A stretch of 64,000 nucleotides of DNA from Subtercola sp. Z020 (GTDB lineage Bacteria; Actinomycetota; Actinomycetes; Actinomycetales; Microbacteriaceae), in NCBI RefSeq assembly GCF_002931235.1, contig NZ_PSTT01000014.1, positions 1 through 64,000 of the forward strand, in the 5' to 3' direction. A program made the translations under genes and the position numbers. The notes under the pieces were generated by a model. It was given only the letters and a program-made list of their open reading frames with translations. It ran no database searches and had not been told where the DNA came from. Of the stretch, positions 9,054 through 16,284 are shown one piece after another. Within the stretch, counting starts at the first letter, position 1, and each line of letters starts with the position of its first letter.

Positions 9054-9769
9054 CTGACGAAAAAGCAAAGGAAGCTACCGTGGCAGACGCTACGAGCACT
9101 GAAGCCTCAGCTACTGAGGCGCCCGCAACCGAGACCACGGCTGCTGCACAGAACGAGCCCCGCGAGGCCCGTCGTGGAGGCCGTGAGCGCAACCCGAACA
9201 AGGATCGTGGAGCACGCGACTCTGACAAGAGCCAGTTCCTCGAGCGCGTCGTCACCATCAACCGCGTCTCCAAGGTGGTGAAGGGTGGTCGTCGCTTCAG
9301 CTTCACCGCTCTCGTCGTCGTCGGTGACGGCAACGGTCTGGTGGGCGTCGGCTACGGCAAGGCCCGCGAGGTGCCGACCGCGATCTCGAAGGGTGTCGAA
9401 GAAGCCAAGAAGAACTTCTTCCGCGTCCCCCGTGTCGCGAACACCATCCCGCACCCCGTGCAGGGTGAGGCGGCCGCCGGTGTCGTTCTGCTCCGTCCGG
9501 CCGCTGCCGGTACCGGCGTCATCGCCGGTGGCCCGGTGCGCGCCGTACTCGAGTGCGCCGGCATCCACGATGTTCTGAGCAAGTCGCTCGGTTCGTCGAA
9601 CACCATCAACATCGTTCACGCGACCGTCGAAGCGCTCAAGCAGCTCGAAGAGCCCCGCGCCGTGGCAGCACGTCGTGGCCTGACGCTCGAGCAGGTCGTG
9701 CCCGCACGCCTTCTCCGCGCGCAGGCTGACGCCGACTCGGCCGCCGCTCTCGCAAAGGCAGGTGCCTGA
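9050..9769 (+). CDS. rpsE: 30S ribosomal protein S5
   Basis: S5 acts at the mRNA entry site and in decoding fidelity. From GTG 9050 the product is 239 residues, with about 65 residues of Ala/Thr/Glu- then Arg-rich N-terminal extension before the double-stranded RNA-binding fold ([20 protein letters not shown]). The C-terminal domain includes [21 protein letters not shown] second GTG at 9080 has a better Shine-Dalgarno (AAAGGAAG, about five bases upstream) and may be the real start (229 residues); the 9050 start would be coupled to rplR through GTGA. Confidence 0.95.
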   Translation: MTDEKAKEATVADATSTEASATEAPATETTAAAQNEPREARRGGRERNPNKDRGARDSDKSQFLERVVTINRVSKVVKGGRRFSFTALVVVGDGNGLVGVGYGKAREVPTAISKGVEEAKKNFFRVPRVANTIPHPVQGEAAAGVVLLRPAAAGTGVIAGGPVRAVLECAGIHDVLSKSLGSSNTINIVHATVEALKQLEEPRAVAARRGLTLEQVVPARLLRAQADADSAAALAKAGA

Positions 9770-9954
9770 TGGCCACGAGCCTGAAGATCACGCAGATCAA
9801 ATCCAAGATCAGCGAAAAGCAAGACCAGCGCGACACTCTGCGTAGCCTCGGTCTTCACCGCATCGGCCAGTTCGTCGTGCGTGAAGACAACTCGCAGAAC
9901 CGCGGCTACGTTCGCCACGTCGCTCACCTGGTGAAAGTCGAGGAGATTGACTAA
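9769..9954 (+). CDS. rpmD: 50S ribosomal protein L30
   Basis: L30 is a small 50S protein of 61 residues, beginning [20 protein letters not shown] with the conserved [12 protein letters not shown]. One-base overlaps join it to rpsE and rplO. Confidence 0.97.
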   Translation: MATSLKITQIKSKISEKQDQRDTLRSLGLHRIGQFVVREDNSQNRGYVRHVAHLVKVEEID

Positions 9955-10538
9955 TGGCTGAAGAAGCAACCGAGCCCGCTGCAGCAGCGGCTCCCAAGAA
10001 GGCGGCCGCCCCCAAGAAGGCGCCCGCGAAGAAGGCTCCCGCCGCGGCAGAAGCGGTCGTCGCGACCACGTCGGTCACGGCTGAGCCGGCCGACCCCCGT
10101 GAGCAGGTGCTGAAGGTACACCACCTCCGCCCCGCTGCGGGTGCGAAGAAGGCGCGCCAGCGCGTCGGCCGCGGTGAAGGCTCCAAGGGTAAGACCGCGG
10201 GCCGTGGTACCAAGGGCACGAAGGCGCGCTACAACGTGCGTCTCGGGTTCGAGGGTGGCCAGATGCCGCAGCACATGCGTACGCCGAAGCTGCGCGGGTT
10301 CAAGAACCCGTTCAAGGTGTACTACCAGGTCGTCAACCTCGACCGCCTCGCTGAGCTCTACCCCTCGGGTGGAGACGTCACGATCGCCGACCTCGTCGCC
10401 AAGGGCGCGGTTCGCGACAACGAGAAGGTGAAGGTTCTCGGCAACGGGGACATCGCCGTCACGCTGAACGTGACCGTCGACAAGGTCTCGAGCTCGGCCG
10501 AGCAGAAGATCGTTGCCGCGGGCGGTTCCGTCAGGTAA
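9954..10538 (+). CDS. rplO: 50S ribosomal protein L15 with N-terminal Ala/Lys extension
   Basis: L15 is a late-assembly 50S protein. Residues 1-50 are an Ala/Lys/Pro-rich tail with AAAPKKAP repeats. The conserved core starts at [20 protein letters not shown] and holds [20 protein letters not shown]. At 194 residues it is about 50 longer than the E. coli protein. A terminator-like hairpin follows 22 bases after its stop. Confidence 0.97.
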   Translation: MAEEATEPAAAAAPKKAAAPKKAPAKKAPAAAEAVVATTSVTAEPADPREQVLKVHHLRPAAGAKKARQRVGRGEGSKGKTAGRGTKGTKARYNVRLGFEGGQMPQHMRTPKLRGFKNPFKVYYQVVNLDRLAELYPSGGDVTIADLVAKGAVRDNEKVKVLGNGDIAVTLNVTVDKVSSSAEQKIVAAGGSVR

Positions 10539-10559
10539 CACTGCAACACGCTCGTCGCG

Positions 10560-10590
10560 GGGGCGGCTACCTTCGGGCAGCCGCCCCTTT
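10560..10590 (+). terminator. Terminator-like hairpin between rplO and secY
   Basis: GGGGCGGCT (10560-10568) pairs with AGCCGCCCC (10579-10587), and TTT follows. The U-run is short, so leakage into secY is likely and it may act as an attenuator separating ribosomal-protein from secY-adk-map expression. A weak -10-like TAGAGT (10617-10622) lies downstream. Confidence 0.6.
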
Positions 10591-10697
10591 GGCCTCTCGG
10601 CCCGGGGAGTATCGAGTAGAGTTCTCCGTGGGAATTCATTCCTGTCGGGGGTTCTGTTCGCAGAAGTCTCGTATCCACCTAGCAGGAGGCCTTTTTC

Positions 10698-12020
10698 TTG
10701 TTTAGAGCCGTCGGCAGGATCTTCCGTACTCCGGATCTCCGCCGGAAAATTCTGTTCACGCTCGGCATCATCGCGCTGTTCAGGCTGGGGTCGTTCATCC
10801 CGGCTCCCTTCGTCGACTTCGGGAATGTGCAGGCGTGTCTCGCCGCCAACCAGAACACGTCGGGCCTGTATGAGCTGGTGAACCTCTTCAGTGGTGGCGC
10901 CCTCCTGCAGCTGTCGATCTTCGCGCTCGGCATCATGCCGTACATCACGGCCTCGATCATCGTGCAGCTGCTGCGCGTGGTCATCCCACACTTCGAGACC
11001 CTCTACAAGGAGGGCCAGGCCGGCCAGAGCAAGCTGACCCAGTACACGCGGTACCTGACGATCGCCCTGGGCGTTCTGCAGTCGACGACGCTGATCACCG
11101 TGGCGCGAAGCGGCGCCCTGTTCGGCACCAGCACGACGACCGAGTGCACGCAGCTGATCTCGAACGACTCCTGGTACGCCATCATGCTGATGGTCGTCAC
11201 GATGACCGCCGGTACCGGCCTCATCATGTGGATGGGCGAGCTCGTCACCGAGCGCGGCATCGGCAACGGCATGTCCCTCCTCATCTTCACATCGATCGCC
11301 GCCCGCTTCCCGGGTTCGCTGCAGTCGATCTGGCAGCAGCAGGGCATCGAGATCCTGGCGGTGGTGCTGGTCATCGGCATCCTGACCATGGCGGGGGTGG
11401 TGTTCGTCGAACAGTCGCAACGCCGTGTTCCGGTGCAGTACGCCAAACGCATGGTCGGCAGGCGAACGTACGGCGGCAACAACACGTACATCCCGATCAA
11501 GGTCAACATGGCCGGCGTCGTGCCCGTGATCTTCGCCTCGTCGCTGCTGTACCTGCCGGCGCTCATCGCCCAGTTCAACCAGCCGCAGGCCGGGCAGGAG
11601 CCTGCCGCGTGGGTCACCTGGGTCACGAACTACCTGACGAAGGGCGATCACCCGCTCTACATGCTGCTGTACTTCCTGCTCATCGTCGGCTTCACGTACT
11701 TCTACGTCGCGATCACCTTCAACCCCGAAGAGGTCGCCGACAACATGAAGAAGTACGGCGGCTTCATCCCGGGCATCAGGGCCGGTCGCCCCACCGCCGA
11801 GTACCTCGACTACGTGCTCACCCGCATCACCTTGCCCGGGTCGATCTACCTGGGTCTGATCGCGCTGATCCCGCTCGCGGCGTTCTCGCTGATCGGAGCC
11901 AACCAGAACTTCCCGTTCGGTGGCGCCTCGATCCTGATCATCGTGGGTGTCGGCCTCGAGACGGTCAAGCAGATCGACTCGCAGCTGCAGCAGCGTCACT
12001 ACGAAGGGCTGCTGCGTTGA
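10698..12020 (+). CDS. secY: Preprotein translocase subunit SecY
   Basis: SecY is the channel subunit of the SecYEG translocon in the cytoplasmic membrane. The product is 440 residues with about ten hydrophobic helices; the plug and first helices lie around RRKILFTLGIIALFRLGSFI, and cytoplasmic loops carry PEEVADNMKKYGGFIPGIRA. The start is TTG 10698, eight bases after a perfect AGGAGG (10684-10689). Its TGA is embedded in the adk start (TTGA). Confidence 0.97.
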   Translation: MFRAVGRIFRTPDLRRKILFTLGIIALFRLGSFIPAPFVDFGNVQACLAANQNTSGLYELVNLFSGGALLQLSIFALGIMPYITASIIVQLLRVVIPHFETLYKEGQAGQSKLTQYTRYLTIALGVLQSTTLITVARSGALFGTSTTTECTQLISNDSWYAIMLMVVTMTAGTGLIMWMGELVTERGIGNGMSLLIFTSIAARFPGSLQSIWQQQGIEILAVVLVIGILTMAGVVFVEQSQRRVPVQYAKRMVGRRTYGGNNTYIPIKVNMAGVVPVIFASSLLYLPALIAQFNQPQAGQEPAAWVTWVTNYLTKGDHPLYMLLYFLLIVGFTYFYVAITFNPEEVADNMKKYGGFIPGIRAGRPTAEYLDYVLTRITLPGSIYLGLIALIPLAAFSLIGANQNFPFGGASILIIVGVGLETVKQIDSQLQQRHYEGLLR

Positions 12021-12607
12021 CCCGCCTCCTGCTGATCGGTCCGCCCGGCGCAGGAAAGGGCACGCAGGCCGTGCGACTCTCCGAGGCCTGTGGTGTTCCC
12101 GCCATCTCGACGGGTGACATCTTCCGCGCGAACGTGGCAGACGAGACCGAGCTCGGGCTGAAGGCCAAGGAGTTCATGGATGCCGGGAAGTACGTTCCCG
12201 ACAGCCTGACCAACGACCTCGTGCGTTCGCGTCTCCACGATGCCGACGTCGCCGGCGGCTTTCTGCTCGACGGCTACCCGCGAACGACCGCACAGGTCGA
12301 CGAGCTCGACGGCATCCTGGCCGACGGAGGCCACGCGCTCGACGTCGTGGTGCTGCTCGTGGCCGATGCCGACGAGATCGTGACCCGGCTGTCGAAGCGG
12401 GCCGAGGAGCAGGGTCGGAGTGACGACACCGAAGAGGTGATCCGGCACCGGCTCGAGGTGTACGAAGAGCAGACCGCACCGCTCATCGACATCTACTCCG
12501 CCCGCGACCTCGTCGTCACGGTCGACGGTCTCGGTTCCGTCGACGAGGTCACGAAGCGCATCACCGATGCGCTGCTGGCCCGCGACATCGTGCTGACGCT
12601 CAACTGA
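12017..12607 (+). CDS. adk: Adenylate kinase (short, lid-less type)
   Basis: Adenylate kinase interconverts ATP + AMP and 2 ADP. The product is 196 residues from TTG 12017, overlapping the secY stop by four bases. Visible are the P-loop LLIGPPGAGKGTQ at the N-terminus, the AMP-binding region AISTGDIFRANV, and FLLDGYPRT. The zinc or long LID insert of Gram-positive enzymes is missing, as is usual in actinobacteria. Confidence 0.96.
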   Translation: MTRLLLIGPPGAGKGTQAVRLSEACGVPAISTGDIFRANVADETELGLKAKEFMDAGKYVPDSLTNDLVRSRLHDADVAGGFLLDGYPRTTAQVDELDGILADGGHALDVVVLLVADADEIVTRLSKRAEEQGRSDDTEEVIRHRLEVYEEQTAPLIDIYSARDLVVTVDGLGSVDEVTKRITDALLARDIVLTLN

Positions 12608-12624
12608 GCCGGCCGACCCGTACC

Positions 12625-13455
12625 GTGGCGTTCCGCAAGTCGCTCTACAAGACGCCGGCCGAACTCCGGTCGATGGTCGAGCCCGGTCTCGCCACTCTGG
12701 CCTCCCTCGAGGCGGTGCGGTCGATCATCCGCCCCGGTGTGACGACGGGTGAGCTGGATGCCGCGGCCGACCGCGCGATCAAGCAGCTCGGTGGGCGGTC
12801 GAACTTCCAGCTCGTGCCCGGGTACCGGCACACCATCTGCTCCTCGGTGAACGACGACGTCGTGCACGGCATACCGGGGGAGCGCGTGCTCGAGGCCGGC
12901 GACATCGTCTCCATCGACTCCGGCGCCGACATCGGCGGGTGGAACGGCGATTCCGCCATCACCATCGTTCTGCCCGACCCGGCGCGACCCGAGATCGTAG
13001 CCGAGCGTCAGAGGCTCTCCGACGTCACCGAGGCGTCGATGTGGCACGGCATCGCCCGCCTCGCCGTCGCCCGGCATCTCAACGAGATCGGCGAGGCGAT
13101 CGAGGACTTCATCGAGTCCCAGGGCAGCTACGGCATCCTCACCGACTACATCGGCCACGGCATCGGCCGGAGCATGCACGAGGAGCCGCCGGTGTTCAAC
13201 TACCGGGTCCGGGCGAAGGGGCCCGACGTGAGGCCCGGTCTCGTGGTGGCGATCGAGCCGATGGTGACCGCCGGGTCGATCGACACCTTCACCCGCGACG
13301 ACGACTGGACGGTGGCGACCGCCGACGGCAGCATGTCGTCACACTGGGAGCACTCCGTGGCCGTGCACGCCGGCGGCATCTGGGTGCTGACGGCGGCCGA
13401 CGGCGGCGCGGCCGAGCTCGCGAAGCTCGGCGTCATGCCCGTACCCATCGCCTGA
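12625..13455 (+). CDS. map: Type I methionine aminopeptidase
   Basis: This enzyme removes the initiator Met from nascent proteins using a dinuclear metal site. The product is 276 residues from GTG 12625. Metal ligands are visible in order: the two Asp of SIDSGADIGGWNGDSA, the His of GHGIGRSMHEEPPV, the Glu of VVAIEPMV and the Glu of HWEHSVAV. It closes the spc block; the next ribosomal-superoperon gene, infA, is about 8 kb away. Confidence 0.96.
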   Translation: MAFRKSLYKTPAELRSMVEPGLATLASLEAVRSIIRPGVTTGELDAAADRAIKQLGGRSNFQLVPGYRHTICSSVNDDVVHGIPGERVLEAGDIVSIDSGADIGGWNGDSAITIVLPDPARPEIVAERQRLSDVTEASMWHGIARLAVARHLNEIGEAIEDFIESQGSYGILTDYIGHGIGRSMHEEPPVFNYRVRAKGPDVRPGLVVAIEPMVTAGSIDTFTRDDDWTVATADGSMSSHWEHSVAVHAGGIWVLTAADGGAAELAKLGVMPVPIA

Positions 13456-13528
13456 CAGGCGGATCTGCTGGCCGGGCGTCTGCCGGGTCGCGCCCGCAGG
13501 GTCAGGGCCTGGCGACCCGATCACGCAC

Positions 13529-15436
13529 TCACTTGTCCATGAGGTGCACGAGTGCCTCGATGAAGCTCGCGAAGTCGTTCGAGCCCCGGATGAGCTGCAG
13601 CACGTCGTCGCGCTCTGAGAACACTTCGACGAACTGGTCGAAGATCGTCTGGAACGAATTGCGGCCGTTCGAGGAGAAGGCGATCATCGCGACGACGTTC
13701 ACGCGGTTCTCACCCCAGTCCATCGGGGTGTCGTTCACCGCGATGGCGATCGCGGTACGCTCCGCCGTCATGAGCATCGAATGGGGCACGGCGACCGAGT
13801 CGGTGAAGGCGGTCGACGACATGCGTTCGCGTTCGATCGCCCCGTCGATGTACGGCCTGTCGATGACGCCAGCCACGAGCATCCGTTCGCCCAACAGCGT
13901 GATCATGTCGACCTCGTCGACGGCCGCGAGGTTCCGCACGAACAGTTCTTCGCTGAAGTACAGCATCAGGTCGTCGCGCAACTGGCGGCGGCGCTGCAGC
14001 CGGCGCACGCGCCGCACCGCCCGGCGAATCGTGTCGATGTCGTCGTCGGTGAGGAAGGTCTGCACGAGCACCGCCCGCTCGCCGAGGGCCAGCGCGGGAA
14101 CCGTGGTGATGATGAGGTCGGTGCTGATCTCCGCGAGGTCGATGTCGGTGCGGGTGATGATCTTCTCGACCTGCACGTCGTCGCCGAGCGCCTGCTCGAG
14201 CCGGCGCAGCATCATCAGGTGGATGTCGTAGTAGTTCGGGAACACGAGCGTGCAGGTGACCATCTCCTCGCGTCGCGCCTGGCGTTCGAGGTGCGACCCG
14301 ACGTGCAGGGCGATGTAGGCGATCTCGTCGTCGTTGATGGTGATCGACTCGGTGCGCTGGATCTCGCTGGCGATGAACACCGCGAGTTCGTAGGTCATCG
14401 GGTACGACGTCTTGATCGAGCGGGTCATCGGGTTGCGCGAGTACGAACGCACGCGCGCCCGGGCGATGAGGTTGCGCACGTGCAGGGCCAGCCGCACGGC
14501 GAATTCGTCGCCGTTCAGGTCGATCAGGTACTGCTCGCCGGCCTTCCGCGCGATCTGTCGAATGAACTCGACGTCGTCGGTGAGGCCGAGCTGCTCGGTC
14601 TGCTCGTCGAGCGGCAGGTCGTGACCGGGGGTGATCACCCGCGTCGTCAGCAGCAGCACGAGGTGGTCGAGGTCGGCGACCGAGAGGGCGACATCGAAGT
14701 GGCGGTGCATCAGGTTCAGGATGCCGCCTGCCAGCTCGCTCTGTGCGGGCGCCTGCTCGGGTGCGGACCCGCCGTCGAGCACGAGGTCTTTCTGGGTGCG
14801 GTCGACCGCGATCGCGACGTGCAGCAGAACGCTGTCGAGCCCGTACTCGTTCACGAAGTAGCCGCCGGCGTCGAGCAGTTCGAGCAGGTCGGTCTTGAAT
14901 GCGGTGAGGTTGGCCGAGCCGAACTCGCTCTGGATGCGCTCGACCTCGACGAAGCCGCGAGCACTCTCGGCGCGGAACATGCGGCTGACGAGTCGGCGCC
15001 TGTTCTCCTCCGTGCCCTGGGCGGTGACACGGCTGCCCGAACGGTGCAGGCTGAGCCCCGACTCCTCGAGCAGCGGCCTGACCTTCCGGAGGTCGGCCTC
15101 CATCGTCGACTCACTGACGAACAGGCTCGCCGCGAGGTCGTAGATGTCGACGCCGCCGGGTGACTCGTTCAGCTGGCGCACGACGCTGTAGAGCCGGTCG
15201 CGCGGCCCTTCGGGGTCGCGCTGCCCGATCCAGCTCGCATACGCGTCTCGGTTCAGGCGATAGCCCTCGGGGGAGGAGGCGATGATGTCGTGCGGTTCTG
15301 CCGCCGCCTTGGCCGCCGTGACGTAGCTGCGAACGCTGCGGGTTGTGACGCCCAGACGGTCGGCGAGCTGACCCGACGTCATCCAGCCGTCGTTCTCGGC
15401 CAGATAGTCGAGCAGCCGCTGGCGTCTGTCGCTCAT
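13529..15436 (-). CDS. mtlR: MtlR-type PRD/EIIA transcriptional activator
   Basis: This is the probable regulator of the adjacent mannitol operon, controlled by PTS phosphorylation. The product is 635 residues. An N-terminal winged helix (residues 1-60, MTSGQLADRLGVTTRSVRSY) is followed by a second HTH, two PRDs (about 195-420), an EIIB-like segment and a C-terminal type-2 EIIA domain with its phosphorylatable His at about 552 (SVAVPHSM). The ATG at 15436 follows TAGAGT by eight bases with no Shine-Dalgarno, suggesting a leaderless or near-leaderless mRNA. It is divergent from the PTS genes. The symbol is from architecture and context. Confidence 0.88.
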   Translation of the reverse strand: MSDRRQRLLDYLAENDGWMTSGQLADRLGVTTRSVRSYVTAAKAAAEPHDIIASSPEGYRLNRDAYASWIGQRDPEGPRDRLYSVVRQLNESPGGVDIYDLAASLFVSESTMEADLRKVRPLLEESGLSLHRSGSRVTAQGTEENRRRLVSRMFRAESARGFVEVERIQSEFGSANLTAFKTDLLELLDAGGYFVNEYGLDSVLLHVAIAVDRTQKDLVLDGGSAPEQAPAQSELAGGILNLMHRHFDVALSVADLDHLVLLLTTRVITPGHDLPLDEQTEQLGLTDDVEFIRQIARKAGEQYLIDLNGDEFAVRLALHVRNLIARARVRSYSRNPMTRSIKTSYPMTYELAVFIASEIQRTESITINDDEIAYIALHVGSHLERQARREEMVTCTLVFPNYYDIHLMMLRRLEQALGDDVQVEKIITRTDIDLAEISTDLIITTVPALALGERAVLVQTFLTDDDIDTIRRAVRRVRRLQRRRQLRDDLMLYFSEELFVRNLAAVDEVDMITLLGERMLVAGVIDRPYIDGAIERERMSSTAFTDSVAVPHSMLMTAERTAIAIAVNDTPMDWGENRVNVVAMIAFSSNGRNSFQTIFDQFVEVFSERDDVLQLIRGSNDFASFIEALVHLMDK

Positions 15437-15450
15437 GGCGTGACACTCTA
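15437..15450 (-). promoter_or_regulatory. -10 element of mtlR
   Basis: On the minus strand TAGAGT (15450 down to 15445) is followed by eight bases and the mtlR ATG, with no ribosome-binding site. The presumed -35 position falls at the edge of the degenerate repeat array, so that array could control mtlR. Confidence 0.4.
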
Positions 15451-15472
15451 CAGGTCCGTGCCCCGCAGCGAG

Positions 15473-15535
15473 CTTCCGCGGTGCCTTCCGCAGGGCCTTT
15501 CGGCAGGCCTTTCCGCAGGGCATTTCCGCAGGGGC
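15473..15535. repeat. Five degenerate 12-14-bp tandem repeats in the mtl divergent promoter region
   Basis: The units start at 15473, 15485, 15497, 15509 and 15522 and follow the pattern (C)TTTCCGCAGGGC with small changes. The last runs into GCGGAAG, making a local inverted repeat with TTCCGC. They lie between the divergent mtlR and PTS genes, which is where an activator would bind. That they are MtlR sites is inference; slipped-strand expansion is the alternative. Confidence 0.6.
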
Positions 15536-15643
15536 GGAAGATTCCCTGCTGGAACGCACGGCCCATTCTCAGCAGACTTGTCGGGTACCTGAATTCCGGC
15601 CGTTCCCGAGCGGCCTGCACGATCGCGCAAGGAGGCGAGAACC

Positions 15644-16018
15644 GTGACGAACATCCTCGTGGTCTGCGGCGCCGGTGCGTCGAGCACCTTCCTCGCGCAC
15701 CGCATGCGCACCGCGGCCAGGGCGCGCGGCTACGAAGCGACCGTGAAGGCCGCGAGCCAGTCGGCGTTGGATTCCCGGATGCCCGGGGTCGACGTACTGC
15801 TCGTCGGTCCGCATCTCGCTGCCGAGCTGCCCGTGCTGGCCGAGATCGCCGGGGGCTACGGCGTGCCGGTGGCGCTGCTGCCCGAGTCGATCTTCGGCAG
15901 CGGTGGCGAGCACGAGGCACTGAGCATTGCGATCGACGCCCTGCGCGACATCCAGAACCCGAACGAGCCCGACCTCGACCCCTTGCCCGCAACGACAACC
16001 ACGGAGGACCTCTCATGA
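15644..16018 (+). CDS. Orphan PTS EIIB, lactose/cellobiose type
   Basis: This small soluble protein of 124 residues resembles the lactose/cellobiose EIIB fold. ILVVCGAGASSTFLAHRM puts the phosphorylatable Cys at position 8, followed by a Rossmann-like core with DVLLVGPHL. GTG 15644 follows AAGGAGG. It is the first gene of the mtl operon, and its stop overlaps ptsH. No EIIC or EIIA of the lactose family is nearby, and mannitol transport already has its own EIIB in MtlA. It may relay phosphate to a remote permease or to the regulator. Confidence 0.8.
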   Translation: MTNILVVCGAGASSTFLAHRMRTAARARGYEATVKAASQSALDSRMPGVDVLLVGPHLAAELPVLAEIAGGYGVPVALLPESIFGSGGEHEALSIAIDALRDIQNPNEPDLDPLPATTTTEDLS

Positions 16019-16284
16019 CCGAACGCACTGCGACCATCGCCTCGTCCCACGGCCTGCACGCCCGCCCTGCCTCGCTCTTCACGCAGGCGGTCGCCAAGTC
16101 GGGTGTGAAGGTGCACCTGGCGAAGGGCGACGGCAAGGCGGTGAACGCTGCGAGCATCCTCGGCATCATCTCGCTGGGCATCGAGTCGGGCGACACCGTG
16201 ACCCTGTCGGCCGAGGGGGAGAACTCCGAGACCGTGCTCGACGACCTCGCCGCGATGCTGGAGCGCGACCTCGATGCCGAGTGA
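16015..16284 (+). CDS. ptsH: PTS phosphocarrier protein HPr
   Basis: HPr passes phosphate from enzyme I to EIIA proteins. The product is 89 residues from ATG 16015. His15 lies in SSHGLHARPAS, and Ser47 in NAASILGIISLG matches the regulatory Ser46 of Gram-positive HPr. Its start overlaps the EIIB stop, and its end overlaps ptsI by 11 bases, so all three are translationally coupled. Confidence 0.96.
   Translation: MTERTATIASSHGLHARPASLFTQAVAKSGVKVHLAKGDGKAVNAASILGIISLGIESGDTVTLSAEGENSETVLDDLAAMLERDLDAE

Noticed and set aside
9951-11999. A 682-codon minus-strand frame opposite rplO and secY
   Set aside because: It is His/Asp/Arg-rich and antisense to two essential conserved genes, so it is a compositional shadow.
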